64,000 nucleotides of DNA from Balneicella halophila (GCF_003096835.1 NZ_QENZ01000003.1:930001-994000), one strand, 5' to 3'. Positions 27,723 through 37,682 are shown, counted from the first letter of the stretch. Made by a program: numbers and translations. Notes: generated from the sequence alone by a model not told the origin.

Positions 27723-28478
27723 TTAAAAAGCAGTGATAATACCAAAGAAATCATCAGCATTTAAAGAAGCACCACCAATAAGACCACCGTCAACATCAGC
27801 TTGGGAAACCAACTCCTTGGCATTGGCAGGTTTCATACTGCCTCCGTACAATATAGATACTTCATCAGCTATTTTGTCGTTGTATTTTTCGGCAACTACT
27901 TTTCTTATAAATGCGTGCATTTCTTGAGCTTGCTCAGGTGAAGCCGTTTTGCCTGTACCGATAGCCCACACTGGTTCATAAGCTAAGATAACTCTTCCGA
28001 AGTCTTTTTCGGACAGATGGAATAATGCATTTTTCAATTGATTTTCAACCACCTCAAAATGTTTGTCATTTTCCCTATCATCCAATACTTCACCAATACA
28101 AAAAATAGGGTAGAGCTTATTAGCAATAGCTTGGTCAACTTTTTTAGTGAGAATCTCATCTGTTTCGCCATAGTATGCTCTTCGCTCAGAATGTCCAATG
28201 ATGACATACTCTGTGCCTGTTGATCGGATCATTTTGGCTGAAACCTCACCAGTATATGCTCCTGATTCTTCACTAGCACAATTCTGCGCAGCAATACGTA
28301 CAGGACTTATTGCTTCCTCTACAGCTTTGGCTAAGTGAATAAAAGGCGTAGCTACAATTACTTGTACTCCTTTCACATCAGTTTTTTTTGCATTTACATT
28401 AATATCTTTTATTAAGTTCAAGCCTTCATCTAAGGTGTTATTCATTTTCCAGTTTCCTGCAACGATATTTCTTCTCAT
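27723..28478 (-). CDS. tpiA: Triosephosphate isomerase
   Basis: Interconverts dihydroxyacetone phosphate and glyceraldehyde-3-phosphate. 251 residues: substrate Lys in [15 protein letters not shown], catalytic His in [14 protein letters not shown], catalytic Glu in [17 protein letters not shown], and the phosphate loop [13 protein letters not shown] / [10 protein letters not shown]. It is the last gene of a DUF1599 - BT_3928 - tpiA cluster, 36 bases after the membrane protein gene. Confidence 0.98.
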   Translation of the reverse strand: MRRNIVAGNWKMNNTLDEGLNLIKDINVNAKKTDVKGVQVIVATPFIHLAKAVEEAISPVRIAAQNCASEESGAYTGEVSAKMIRSTGTEYVIIGHSERRAYYGETDEILTKKVDQAIANKLYPIFCIGEVLDDRENDKHFEVVENQLKNALFHLSEKDFGRVILAYEPVWAIGTGKTASPEQAQEMHAFIRKVVAEKYNDKIADEVSILYGGSMKPANAKELVSQADVDGGLIGGASLNADDFFGIITAF

Positions 28479-28514
28479 ATTATTAATTTTTAATGATGTA
28501 TCTTTTTGTGAATA

Positions 28515-29789
28515 TTATAATTTCGTTTGCTTCTTTTTACTTTCAGTTATAGGTTGCTTTTTTATGATAATTATTACCAAAGTTACCACAGCCAATGCAA
28601 CAAGTATCAGTAAGCTGAAGTAGATTTGATTGTTGTAAGTAGTTCTTTTAAGCTGTTCATTATCCTGATTCAATTTCTCATTATGGAAATCAATCGATTC
28701 TGGTAAATCATTAGCATTCCATTTCCCTGCAACAATACCATTATTAAGCAATACAACTCCAGGATTAGCACGAATCATTGTTTTCAACATTTTCTCATCT
28801 GCTAAACTGTAAATTATGTCATCTGACAAATAAGAGCTAATGTTTTCGACCTGTTGAGGGTTTGAAGCTGTAAGTAGATATACGGGAAGATTTTCCTGAT
28901 TAGCAGCTTTCACAACCTCATTAAGATAAGTCGCTTGATATTGCTTCACAAAATCAATTTTCTCAATCTTATAACTTACGATGAGTAAGCAAGATTCTGA
29001 GTTTAAAATTTCATTTGTTATGCTTTCACCTTCAACGGTTTCGATGAAGAAGTCCTCAATCGCTGGCTTGTAACCCTCTTTTATCAGTTTTTGTTTAGTA
29101 TCAACGTAATGCCAAGTTGTATCTTGCCATGGATAATTTTCTTCATCAAATTCCTTTTCTACTCCATTTTTTTCGTAAATAAGAGTTGTCTCATATTCTG
29201 CAGTGGGGGCATCCTCGGGGATTTGACTCTCTTTCTTGATATCGCTACCAACTTTGAATGGACGGAAGTCAATAAGCGGTAAGTGTTGATATGAAAAATA
29301 AGTAACTCCTGCACTAAACAGTAATCCAATGATAAAAAGAAGACGCTGTTTTTTGCTCGGGATGGTAGATGGGTGTTTTTTTCTATATACCAGAACAAAA
29401 ATTGTAACAGCTAACAAAAATATGTTTTTGTAAAAGGTCTCCCAGTCCGTAAGTTTTACTGCATCACCAAAACAACCACAGTCAGTAACCTTCCCAGTTA
29501 TGGCTAGCCAGAGAGTGAGAGGTGTAAACAGTAGCATGAGCAGAAGTGTAATCCTACTCGTCCACTTCATTTTAATATTGAAAATGAGCAGATACCCTAC
29601 CAATAATTCTAATACACTCAGTAGGTTTGAAAATAAAAAGGAAAGTGAATGAAATAAATTCATTCCCATAGCCTCAAAATATTCATCAAATTTGATTGCT
29701 GTTCCCCAAGGATCTATAGCTTTTACATATCCAGAGAAAACAAATAAAACTCCTAAAAGTATCCTTAGTATAATATATGCGTATTTCAT
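28515..29789 (-). CDS. BT_3928 family membrane protein (DoxX/MauE-like plus periplasmic domain)
   Basis: 424 residues. Residues 1-130 are a four-helix DoxX/MauE-like unit (LRILLGVLFVFSGYVKAIDP, with TDCGCFGD at the end of helix 3); a further helix lies near 148-165. Then comes a long exported region with a thioredoxin-fold look (VVLLNNGIVAGKWNANDLPE) but no CxxC, and a last helix near 392-412. The MauE/DoxX link and the Cys pair suggest a disulfide or redox-relay role; this is inference. It lies between DUF1599 and tpiA, a layout I recall from Bacteroides. Confidence 0.75.
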   Translation of the reverse strand: MKYAYIILRILLGVLFVFSGYVKAIDPWGTAIKFDEYFEAMGMNLFHSLSFLFSNLLSVLELLVGYLLIFNIKMKWTSRITLLLMLLFTPLTLWLAITGKVTDCGCFGDAVKLTDWETFYKNIFLLAVTIFVLVYRKKHPSTIPSKKQRLLFIIGLLFSAGVTYFSYQHLPLIDFRPFKVGSDIKKESQIPEDAPTAEYETTLIYEKNGVEKEFDEENYPWQDTTWHYVDTKQKLIKEGYKPAIEDFFIETVEGESITNEILNSESCLLIVSYKIEKIDFVKQYQATYLNEVVKAANQENLPVYLLTASNPQQVENISSYLSDDIIYSLADEKMLKTMIRANPGVVLLNNGIVAGKWNANDLPESIDFHNEKLNQDNEQLKRTTYNNQIYFSLLILVALAVVTLVIIIIKKQPITESKKKQTKL

Positions 29790-29793
29790 AATA

Positions 29794-30336
29794 TTAGTTA
29801 TTCTCGAGTAAAATTAATGCAAAAACGGCATAATTTATCATATCAAGATAATTTGCATCTATACCTTCAGAAATCAAAGTTTTTCCACCTAAATCTTCTA
29901 TCTGCTTTGTCCGATATATTTTCATAAGAATAAGGTCTGTGATTGAGCTCACACGCATCATTCGCCACGCCTCACCATAATCGTGGTTTTTCTTTTCCAT
30001 TAGCGATTTTGCTTTTTGGAAATTAGTATGATATCGCTCTATAATGTTAGGGATGTGTATTTCATGCTCTTCCGAAGCAGGTCCAAGTTCCAATTGTATC
30101 AGTCCAATGATACAGTAGTTGATAATACCTTTGAACTCGGATTCTTGTCCTTCATCAATTAAACTTTTACCTTTCTCTTGTAAACTTCTGATGCGTTTAG
30201 CTTTTATCAATAGCTGATCGGTAACTGATGAGACTCGCATAATACGCCACGCTGCACCATAGTCATGCATTTTTTTCTCAAAAATAGAACTACATTCTTT
30301 TATAATAGCATCGTAAGATTCTGAAGTATTTGCCAT
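29794..30336 (-). CDS. DUF1599 family protein with tandem repeat
   Basis: About 180 residues built of two similar halves, each with a KKxHDYGxAWRxMRVSSxTD motif (near residues 21 and 114 of the longer frame) followed by a helical segment. DUF1599 is related to nucleotide-pyrophosphohydrolase-like helical bundles, but no activity is established. The ATG at 30354 would be almost at the predicted transcription start; the ATG at 30336, giving MANTSESYDAIIKE, is preferred. First gene of the run to tpiA (5-base gap to the next). Confidence 0.75.
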   Translation of the reverse strand: MANTSESYDAIIKECSSIFEKKMHDYGAAWRIMRVSSVTDQLLIKAKRIRSLQEKGKSLIDEGQESEFKGIINYCIIGLIQLELGPASEEHEIHIPNIIERYHTNFQKAKSLMEKKNHDYGEAWRMMRVSSITDLILMKIYRTKQIEDLGGKTLISEGIDANYLDMINYAVFALILLENN

Positions 30337-30361
30337 GCCGTCATTTTTAATCAATGTAGCA

Positions 30362-30369
30362 CAAAGGTA
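30362..30369 (-). promoter_or_regulatory. -7 box for the DUF1599 - BT_3928 - tpiA run
   Basis: TACCTTTG on the minus strand, an exact TAnnTTTG match. Initiation would fall near 30355, which favours the downstream ATG at 30336. Confidence 0.5.
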
Positions 30370-30480
30370 GGAAAATTCTATAGAATTAAAATTGTAAATT
30401 TTCTTGGTTTTAATAGATTATTCCATTTTTATTTTTACTATCTTTAATCAGTATTATTTTAGCACAAATTCTTTCGACAA

Positions 30481-31380
30481 ATGAAACGTACGGTATACTT
30501 ATTAAGCATTCTTTTGGTGATACTCATTGGTACATATCTCCAATATTGTTATTGTTGTAAAAGTGATGTGGAGCAAGAGGAAATATTGATAAATTATGAA
30601 AATAAAAGTTTAGCTACTTTTAGTGTTGAGGCTGGAGACTTTAAAGTTGAAAGTGATGACAATTTTGATTTTGATAAGTCTTCCTATAAAATAAGAAAGC
30701 CGGTTTCAGCTTCTGTAAAAGAGAGCATTGAACAGTTGAGAAGATATTTAGTAGAAGATGTAAATAGAGTACTAAAGATTCGGGGATATTATGCTGCCTT
30801 TGAGGAGAATACTTCTATTTTTCCAAACTTAGGATTAGCTAGAGCTAATGCGGTAAAAAATTACCTGCGTGGGGAAGGGATTAATAAAAAACAATTGCGA
30901 GTAGATGACTCTCAACTAACCGAGTCACTCCCAGACTCTGTTACAATTATTAAGGGAGCAACAGCTTTCGAGTTAGACCTTGAGGATGAGAATGCTCTTT
31001 TAGAAAGAATAAAATCATTAAGGATCTTTGGAGAAGAACTACAAGAAGAACCTATTCATTTGTATTTTAAAACAGGTGAAGCTCATATTCATCTTAGTGT
31101 GAAAGAGCGTGAGCAAATTCGTAAGATAAGCGAATATCTTACCCAAGTTGATGAGGCAAAACTGCTAATTGTAGGGCATACTGATAATACTGGAAATCGT
31201 GAGATGAATATCAAACTATCGAAAGAACGTGCTGATTTTGTCAAAGATTATTTCATTAAAAATGATTTTTCGACGGATGCCATTGAAACTCGTGGAGTAG
31301 GGCCCGATAAACCTATTGCAACTAACAATACAGAAGAAGGTAGAGCGAAAAACCGCAGAGTAACGCTCGTATTGAAATAA
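30481..31380 (+). CDS. OmpA family protein with two OmpA-like halves
   Basis: 299 residues: one hydrophobic N-terminal segment (YLLSILLVILIGTYLQ) followed by a Cys cluster (YCYCCKS) that could be a membrane anchor or lipid attachment. Residues 190-299 are a complete OmpA domain that binds peptidoglycan (LYFKTGEAHIHLS, IVGHTDNTGNREMNIKLSKERA, then GRAKNRRV). The part at about 60-150 is a weaker copy (FDFDKSSYKI, then LGLARANAVKNYLRGEGI). It is followed 31 bases later by the coiled-coil/HhH gene, a pair I recall from other Bacteroidetes, so they may act together at the envelope. Confidence 0.8.
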   Translation: MKRTVYLLSILLVILIGTYLQYCYCCKSDVEQEEILINYENKSLATFSVEAGDFKVESDDNFDFDKSSYKIRKPVSASVKESIEQLRRYLVEDVNRVLKIRGYYAAFEENTSIFPNLGLARANAVKNYLRGEGINKKQLRVDDSQLTESLPDSVTIIKGATAFELDLEDENALLERIKSLRIFGEELQEEPIHLYFKTGEAHIHLSVKEREQIRKISEYLTQVDEAKLLIVGHTDNTGNREMNIKLSKERADFVKDYFIKNDFSTDAIETRGVGPDKPIATNNTEEGRAKNRRVTLVLK

Positions 31381-31411
31381 AAACAAATTAATAATTCTAA
31401 AAAATAAAGAG

Positions 31412-32077
31412 ATGACATACTGTTGGATAATACCTGTGATTGTAGGACTAATATGTGCAATCTTAGGTTACCTCTTGGGTAAAAAGAGCACAGGCAAAAC
31501 AAACGATAGGGAAGAGGACTATCAGAATTTAAAGGCTCAATTGACTGAATGTAAAAAGCAACGGTCTGATTTAGAAGCAAAATTACGAGATTGTGAGGCG
31601 ACTAAAGACAATAATGAGGAATTAATCAAATTACAAGAAAAGTGTGATAATTTAGAAGCGCAATTAGTCGCTTGCAATAATAGCAATAAGGTGCTCACTT
31701 CGGAGTTGTCAGTCAGAGATCGTTCCATTATAGATTTAAATAAAAAATTGGGTTTTACTAAAAATCCTACTAAACTGATCCCTTTTAATGCTGAGGATGC
31801 AAAGCTTGCATTTGGAAGGACAATTAAAGAAAATGATTTGACCATTATTGAAGGTATCGGTCCTAAAATTCAAGGACTATTTCATGAAAATGGCATTATT
31901 ACTTGGAAATCACTTTCAGAAACATCTGTAGATAGATGTAAGGAAATATTGGCTGAAGCCGGAGCAAATTATGCAGTACATAACCCTGCAACTTGGCCCA
32001 AACAAGCTTTATTAGCTTATGAAGGCAAGTGGGAGGAATTGATACGATGGCAAGATAATCTAAATGGTGGAGTATAA
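31412..32077 (+). CDS. Membrane-anchored coiled-coil / helix-hairpin-helix protein
   Basis: 221 residues: one membrane helix (4-23, WIIPVIVGLICAILGYLLGK), a Cys-containing coiled coil (about 33-112), a linker, and a helix-hairpin-helix domain (143-183, LTIIEGIGPKIQGLF). The tail NPATWPKQALLAYEGKWEEL follows. HhH motifs usually bind nucleic acid non-specifically, but this form is common in envelope proteins and its ligand is unknown. It sits in a two-gene unit with the OmpA protein. I do not recognise a named family for the whole. Confidence 0.7.
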   Translation: MTYCWIIPVIVGLICAILGYLLGKKSTGKTNDREEDYQNLKAQLTECKKQRSDLEAKLRDCEATKDNNEELIKLQEKCDNLEAQLVACNNSNKVLTSELSVRDRSIIDLNKKLGFTKNPTKLIPFNAEDAKLAFGRTIKENDLTIIEGIGPKIQGLFHENGIITWKSLSETSVDRCKEILAEAGANYAVHNPATWPKQALLAYEGKWEELIRWQDNLNGGV

Positions 32078-32149
32078 ATTCATTAGTTGAAATTTTTTAG
32101 TCATGATGGAGGATAGTAATATCCTCTATTTTTTTGCTATTGTTTTCTT

Positions 32150-32157
32150 TATCTTTG
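32150..32157 (+). promoter_or_regulatory. -7 box for tdk
   Basis: TATCTTTG, an exact TAnnTTTG match 23 bases before the ATG at 32181, inside the longer open frame that begins at 32103. The -33 box is weak. Confidence 0.45.
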
Positions 32158-32180
32158 TTCTTTCTCGTAAAAATATAACT

Positions 32181-32747
32181 ATGTTTATAGAAACCAGTAA
32201 GTCTCAAAAAGGTTGGATAGAAGTAATTGTTGGCTCTATGTTTTCAGGAAAGACAGAAGAACTTATTAGAAGGCTGAATAGGGCGAAGATAGCTAAACAA
32301 ACTGTTGAAATATTTAAGCCGGGCATTGATGTTCGTTACTCTGAGGAAGAGGTTGTTTCCCATGATTCCAATGCCATCCGCTCAACTTCCGTAGAGAATT
32401 CTGCCAATATCCTGTTGCTTTCAGGTTCAGTAGATGTTATTGGAATAGACGAGGCACAATTTTTTGATAAAGGATTAGTAGCCGTTTGTAATCAATTAGC
32501 AAATGACGGAGTTCGTGTTATAGTTGCAGGTTTAGATATGGATTTTTCCGGGAAACCTTTTGGTCCTATCCCAGACTTGTTAGCCACAGCTGAGTACGTA
32601 ACCAAAGTGCATGCTATCTGTATGCGTTGTGGTGCTTTAGCAAACTATTCTTACCGTTTGTCCGAAAATAAAGATACGGTATTGCTCGGAGAGAAGGATA
32701 GGTATGAACCTCTCTGTAGGTCATGTTATCTTAAGGCTACGAAATAG
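32181..32747 (+). CDS. tdk: Thymidine kinase
   Basis: Salvages thymidine to dTMP with ATP. 188 residues of the TK1-type: P-loop [14 protein letters not shown], Walker-B-like IGIDEAQFF, lasso region [14 protein letters not shown], and zinc-binding cysteines CMRCG / CRSC. The open frame reaches back to 32103 with a hydrophobic leader, but TK1 enzymes start near [15 protein letters not shown] and a promoter lies inside that leader. A bidirectional terminator follows. Confidence 0.94.
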   Translation: MFIETSKSQKGWIEVIVGSMFSGKTEELIRRLNRAKIAKQTVEIFKPGIDVRYSEEEVVSHDSNAIRSTSVENSANILLLSGSVDVIGIDEAQFFDKGLVAVCNQLANDGVRVIVAGLDMDFSGKPFGPIPDLLATAEYVTKVHAICMRCGALANYSYRLSENKDTVLLGEKDRYEPLCRSCYLKATK

Positions 32748-32758
32748 CGTAAAAAAGA

Positions 32759-32783
32759 AGGGTTAACCTATTTGGCAAACCCT
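32759..32783. terminator. Bidirectional terminator between tdk and susD
   Basis: AGGGTTAACC / GGCAAACCCT stem with a T-rich tail on the minus side (TCTTTTTT) and a weaker one on the plus side (ATCTTTCTT). It separates the convergent tdk and SusD genes. Confidence 0.65.
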
Positions 32784-32811
32784 ATCTTTCTTCGCATTTA
32801 TTAAACTTGTT

Positions 32812-34362
32812 TTAGTTTACATCCCACCATAGTTTTGAAGTAATTTCATCTCCACCATTTATTCTTGAAGTAGCCTCTTTAAGGTTTTCACCATTAATAT
32901 TAGCTTCCTCACCTGGGTAGGTAACTCTTGTTGGAATATCATCAGTATCTACTAATGGAATAAATTCATAATCGAAAGTTTTCATTCCATCTTCTGTTTG
33001 AACATCAACAGTATATGATTCACCTGGCATGATTAAGAATTGTGGATAACCAGTTCTTCTATACTCTGTCCATGCAGCATGTGACTGCATATATAGTGCT
33101 ATATACTTTTGCGTAAGAACGGTTTCCTCAGACGCTGGAGGAAGAGTTGCAACGTAAGCTGTTGCATCTGCATCAGGATTCCACTTCTCAATAGATGCTT
33201 TAACTCCATTCTCATAATGCGTTTGATCCCAGCCATTCAATTCTGAAAGAATGAACTCAACCTCAGCGTAATCCATCAATGGTACATTGAAACTTGCATC
33301 TAAAATTGCAGTTCCCGGTAATGACCACCATTTGAAAGTTGGAGCAATTGCACTCTCAACACCATAAGGCATACCAACATGATTTCCTAATCCATTAGGT
33401 GCAACATATACTGGCAATCTTGGATCAGTAAGTCCACTAAAAGGATTTGCCTTAGGGTTAGTTGTTGTCAAATCTTCACCTTTAAGTAATCTTACAAATG
33501 GATATGCAACAGCAAAGTCAGTACGATTATCTACGTAGTAAGCCTTATAAAAAGGAGAAGCGTTTGTATCGTTAGCTTCATATGAAAGTGCAGCATTATC
33601 AGCATTTGAAGTGAAGGCATTTGTTTTAGCTTCATTAATGTGTTGCATTGCTGTAGCAGCTTCAGATGTACCTAAAAGTTTAACCGCAATTCTCATACGT
33701 AGAGAATTTGCAAACTTTTGCCATTTTGATAAATCGCCAAAATAAATTGCATCACCACCATTAAGATGTTGACCGCTAACTGATCCAAGTTGTGCAGCTG
33801 CAGCTTTCAATTCATTCAAAATATCTAAATAGATATCTTTTTGCTGTGCATATTTTGGTGCAAGTACCTCGTTTACATTTAATGCTTGAAAGTCAGGATT
33901 CTCAGTACCGTAAGAATAATACGGTATGTCACCAAATGTATCAGCCATTAAGTTAAACGTATAAGCTAACATGATTCGAGCAACAGCTATTTGTCCTTCA
34001 TTTGGACCATAAGCTAAAACGTCATTCTTAGTTGCCTCATCAGTATTATATTGAATAATTAGTCGATAATTCTCTAATGCTCTGTAGAAGGTACTCCAAG
34101 TATCTGGTAATCCTGGACGATACTGGTATCTATCTTCTTCCGTATAGTTTACTTGTGCCCAATATTGCATTGTTGGCAGTGTAAATCTTCCTTCAAACCA
34201 CTCATCTCTACTTGCATCAATAATCACTTTCGTTGCATTATTGAATAGTCCTGATGTTGGAGGAACCGATGGTTCGTTTGGGTTATCCTCATAATCGACA
34301 TCACAGGCTATCCATGAAAAGATCATGAGAAAAATTAATATGCTATATTTTATTGTCTTCAT
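32812..34362 (-). CDS. SusD/RagB family outer-membrane lipoprotein (pair 1)
   Basis: 516 residues: lipoprotein signal with lipobox SWIAC (Cys20), then TPR-type helices of the SusD fold (IAVARIMLAYTFNLMADTFGDIPY and KWQKFANSLRMRIAVKLL) and the C-terminal SusD region. It resembles the SusD-like_2 branch. SusD proteins cap the SusC barrel at the cell surface and bind the nutrient. It lies 18 bases after its SusC partner. No glycosidase is nearby, so the ligand (glycan or peptide) is unknown. Confidence 0.9.
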   Translation of the reverse strand: MKTIKYSILIFLMIFSWIACDVDYEDNPNEPSVPPTSGLFNNATKVIIDASRDEWFEGRFTLPTMQYWAQVNYTEEDRYQYRPGLPDTWSTFYRALENYRLIIQYNTDEATKNDVLAYGPNEGQIAVARIMLAYTFNLMADTFGDIPYYSYGTENPDFQALNVNEVLAPKYAQQKDIYLDILNELKAAAAQLGSVSGQHLNGGDAIYFGDLSKWQKFANSLRMRIAVKLLGTSEAATAMQHINEAKTNAFTSNADNAALSYEANDTNASPFYKAYYVDNRTDFAVAYPFVRLLKGEDLTTTNPKANPFSGLTDPRLPVYVAPNGLGNHVGMPYGVESAIAPTFKWWSLPGTAILDASFNVPLMDYAEVEFILSELNGWDQTHYENGVKASIEKWNPDADATAYVATLPPASEETVLTQKYIALYMQSHAAWTEYRRTGYPQFLIMPGESYTVDVQTEDGMKTFDYEFIPLVDTDDIPTRVTYPGEEANINGENLKEATSRINGGDEITSKLWWDVN

Positions 34363-34380
34363 AATTTTTATTTTATTTTT

Positions 34381-37300
34381 TTAGAATCCGAATTGAATGT
34401 TAAAACCATAACTTCTTGTTGCTGGTACAAAACCACCTTCAAGTCCTTGGATATTACCAGAACCACCTACAGTTGTTTCAGGATCAAATCCTTTAAGATC
34501 TAAACCAGTAACGATTAAGTTCTTACCGTAAGCTGAAACACGTAAGCTGTTGAAAGGACCAAATTTCACATTTGAAAAAGTATAACCTATATTTACTTCG
34601 CGAAGTTTTACATAATCAGCATCAAACATACTTAAGGTTCCTAGTCCACTTGTGTAGTAAGTTTGGGCCCAAGTTTGTCCATCAATATATTTTTCATTTG
34701 GTTTAGTATTAGAAACGGTATAGCTTCCATCTTCATTCCATGTAACATCACCTGTTACACCTTCTAATTTGATACCACCTCCATCAGCAACATCAGCACG
34801 TATTTCATTACCTTTATCATTGACACCGGCTGTAGCACCCATCATACCAGAATACATACCCCACATATGACTTACAGAGAAGAATTTACCCCCTTTTTGA
34901 ATATCAAACAAGAAACTGAAGTCAAAATTCTTATATGTGAAACTGTTTCTGATACCTAAGTTATAATCAGGAATCACAGAACCTAGTGGCTCTATATCCT
35001 TAGTTTTTAGATATTGTCCATTTGCTCCAATTACTTTGTTGCCTTCACTATCATAGATATGATTATAACCTACTAATTGTCCGTATGCTTCACCCGCAGT
35101 TGCCTTTAAGTAAGCTCTACTAAATGCAGCACGACCAATTTGTAATTCATGAATACCTGGATATAATTCTACTAACTCACTTTCATTTTTTGAGTAATTG
35201 ATAGAAATATCCCAGTTGAAATTATCTGTACGAATTGGAGTTCCTGTTAATGTTAACTCAACACCTTTATTTTCCATCTCACCAGCATTAATCCATTTGC
35301 TCTCATAACCTGTTGTTTTAGAAAGGGTTAATGGGATGATTTGGTCTGTTGTATTAATTTGATACAATGTCGCAGAAAGGCCTAAGCGATTGTCAAACAT
35401 TCTTAAATCTAAACCAATCTCTTTAGTTGTAGTTGTTTCAGGTTTTAGGTCTTCATTAAGTAACTCAGACTTAGCACGCAATCTTGGTGATGCTTTAAAT
35501 GGTCCCTCAGGATTGTACTCATAAGTAGTAACCACTCTGTATGGGTCTGTATCAGAACCTACTTCTGACCAACCTAAACGTAATTTACCAAAGCTTAACC
35601 ATGGCATTTCTGTTTTCGTTAATTCAGAAAAGATGAATCCTAATGAAGCGGATGGATAAAAGTAGCTGTTATTATCATCTGGTAAAGTTGAAGACCAGTC
35701 ATTACGTGCAGTAAGGTCTAGGAATAACATGTTTTTAAAACCTAATGACGCACTTGCAAATAAACTATTGACTTTCTTTTTACTTTCAAAGTCATTAATA
35801 GCTACATTTCCAGTTGAATTTTTCAAATTCCAAATACCTGGTACGATAAGTCCACCAGAAGTTTCTCCTCTATTTAAAGTAAAACGTGAATGACGTGTGT
35901 TTCCTCCTAATAGAGCGCTGATATTGAAATCATCAGTGATATCCTTCACATAATTCAAAGTTAATTCATAATTATACTCGTAATTATTTCTCACTGCTTC
36001 ATAGAACCATGATTGAGCTTGAGATCCTAATGCGATACGCTCTCTGTTATAGAAAGTATAAGTATCAGCATAAACACTACCTCTTGCTGTTAATCCTTCA
36101 AGGAGTTCATAAGTCAAGCTTAAATTTCCCCAGAAGCGGTCACGCTCATCATCACTGTAGTTTTCATTCACAGTCCAATAAGGATTATCTGCATAGTTAG
36201 GCGTTGAATTATTCCAAGCTTTTCTATTCCATGTTCTTTGTGAACCATCAATTCTCTTATAGTCTTTAAGTTTCTCGTAGTCTAATTGACGTTGTCCCCA
36301 TTGGAAGAATTTTTGTGCGAAACTATTTCCATCATAACCAAATGTAGGACGTCCGCTTGTCTTTTGACGAGAAAAATTAATTCCAGCTTCAACTTTCAGT
36401 TTTTCTAAGATTTTTGCATTACCATTCAAACTAAAGTTGTTTTTATTTTGTTCAGAATTAGGAACGAAACCCTCTAAGTTTGTATTTGTATAACCAAAAC
36501 GAATACCATAAGCATCGCCGGATTTAGCTAAGGATACAGAGTTTGTGAATTTTACACCTGTCTCGAAGAAATCCTCAACATCATGCTCTGGAGCAACCCA
36601 CGGCACTGGCTTTAAATAATCATTAGGGAAGCTTTCCTCATCAAATGCATACCAAGGAAGGTAAGTAAGATTTGGATCATATTTTGGTCCCCAACTTTCA
36701 TCAGTTGCATATTGCGGTACATTATAAGTTGTTCCGTTTATTGTAGCTTGTTCAAATCCGTTTACGCCACCCTTGCTATCTGGAACGATAGAACCACCAC
36801 CATACTTTCTTTGTAGGTCTGGTAAATCATGGATAGATTCGAACTCAACGCCTGTACTTACACTTACTTTTACTACATCACGACCAGCTTTTGCTTTCTT
36901 TGTAGTAACCATTACAACACCGTTAGATGCACGTGAACCGTAAAGCGCGGCAGCAGCTCCCTTAAGTATAGATATATTTTCAATATCATCAGGGTTCAAG
37001 TCATTAAGCATATTACCATAGTCGATACCACCAAAACCTTGCTGAGCACTGCTAGAGTTGTAGTTGGCGTTGTCCATAGGTACACCATCTACTACGAATA
37101 GTGGCTGGTTCTCACCAAAGATAGAATTAGCACCACGTATCAAGATACGATTTGATCCTGACATACCAGAACCTTTACTAATTTGTACCCCTGCTGCTTT
37201 ACCAGAAAGTGCACTAATAGCATCTGTTTGTTTTACTTTGTTAAGTTCATCAGCACCAACATCCTGTACTGCAAAACCTACTGATTTCTTATCTCGAGTC

Positions 37301-37626
37301 ATACCCATAGCTGTAACTACGACTTCGTCAAGCATTTGAGAATCAGCAATCATATTTACCACTGCTGCATCTGAAGCTTTCACCTCAATTGGTTTCATCC
37401 CAATCGCAGTAAACTGCAAAATAGAATTATCACTAGGAAGTACTAGTGTCCAATTACCATCTAGGTCTGTAGCAGCACCGTTCATTGGATTTGCTTTTTC
37501 AACGACATTTACTCCTGGTAATCCTAACCCGTCAGGACCGATTACCTTTCCACTGAACGTTTTTTGCGCCCAGACACTTGATATGCCTAGTAAACAAAAA
37601 ACGAGTAAGAAGATTAGTTTTTTCAT
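34381..37626 (-). CDS. SusC/RagA family TonB-linked outer-membrane protein (pair 1)
   Basis: 1081 residues: signal peptide ending SVWAQ, a carboxypeptidase-regulatory-like domain (residues 20-100), the TonB box region LDEVVVTAMG, the plug domain with RILIRGANSIFGENQPLFVV and SILKGAAAALYGSRASNGVV, then the barrel to the terminal strand SYGFNIQFGF. It imports nutrients bound by the adjacent SusD using TonB. Its first 100 residues are nearly the same as in the two other SusC copies here. The promoter at 37683-37714 is excellent. Confidence 0.95.
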   Translation of the reverse strand: MKKLIFLLVFCLLGISSVWAQKTFSGKVIGPDGLGLPGVNVVEKANPMNGAATDLDGNWTLVLPSDNSILQFTAIGMKPIEVKASDAAVVNMIADSQMLDEVVVTAMGMTRDKKSVGFAVQDVGADELNKVKQTDAISALSGKAAGVQISKGSGMSGSNRILIRGANSIFGENQPLFVVDGVPMDNANYNSSSAQQGFGGIDYGNMLNDLNPDDIENISILKGAAAALYGSRASNGVVMVTTKKAKAGRDVVKVSVSTGVEFESIHDLPDLQRKYGGGSIVPDSKGGVNGFEQATINGTTYNVPQYATDESWGPKYDPNLTYLPWYAFDEESFPNDYLKPVPWVAPEHDVEDFFETGVKFTNSVSLAKSGDAYGIRFGYTNTNLEGFVPNSEQNKNNFSLNGNAKILEKLKVEAGINFSRQKTSGRPTFGYDGNSFAQKFFQWGQRQLDYEKLKDYKRIDGSQRTWNRKAWNNSTPNYADNPYWTVNENYSDDERDRFWGNLSLTYELLEGLTARGSVYADTYTFYNRERIALGSQAQSWFYEAVRNNYEYNYELTLNYVKDITDDFNISALLGGNTRHSRFTLNRGETSGGLIVPGIWNLKNSTGNVAINDFESKKKVNSLFASASLGFKNMLFLDLTARNDWSSTLPDDNNSYFYPSASLGFIFSELTKTEMPWLSFGKLRLGWSEVGSDTDPYRVVTTYEYNPEGPFKASPRLRAKSELLNEDLKPETTTTKEIGLDLRMFDNRLGLSATLYQINTTDQIIPLTLSKTTGYESKWINAGEMENKGVELTLTGTPIRTDNFNWDISINYSKNESELVELYPGIHELQIGRAAFSRAYLKATAGEAYGQLVGYNHIYDSEGNKVIGANGQYLKTKDIEPLGSVIPDYNLGIRNSFTYKNFDFSFLFDIQKGGKFFSVSHMWGMYSGMMGATAGVNDKGNEIRADVADGGGIKLEGVTGDVTWNEDGSYTVSNTKPNEKYIDGQTWAQTYYTSGLGTLSMFDADYVKLREVNIGYTFSNVKFGPFNSLRVSAYGKNLIVTGLDLKGFDPETTVGGSGNIQGLEGGFVPATRSYGFNIQFGF
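37389..37626 (-). repeat. Direct repeat: SusC 5' end, copy 1
   Basis: The signal peptide and regulatory-domain coding DNA resembles that of copies 2 and 3 (41640-41862 and 46499-46734), all in the same orientation. Copy 1 is the most divergent of the three. Boundaries are approximate. Confidence 0.6.
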
Positions 37627-37682
37627 GTTAAAATTATTAGTTAAACTGTATTAATTTGCCTCTAATGTGAAGCTTTCGTTTC

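Noticed and set aside
32103-32180. Hydrophobic leader making tdk membrane-anchored
   Set aside because: A promoter box (32150-32157) lies inside it and TK1 enzymes begin at the downstream ATG.
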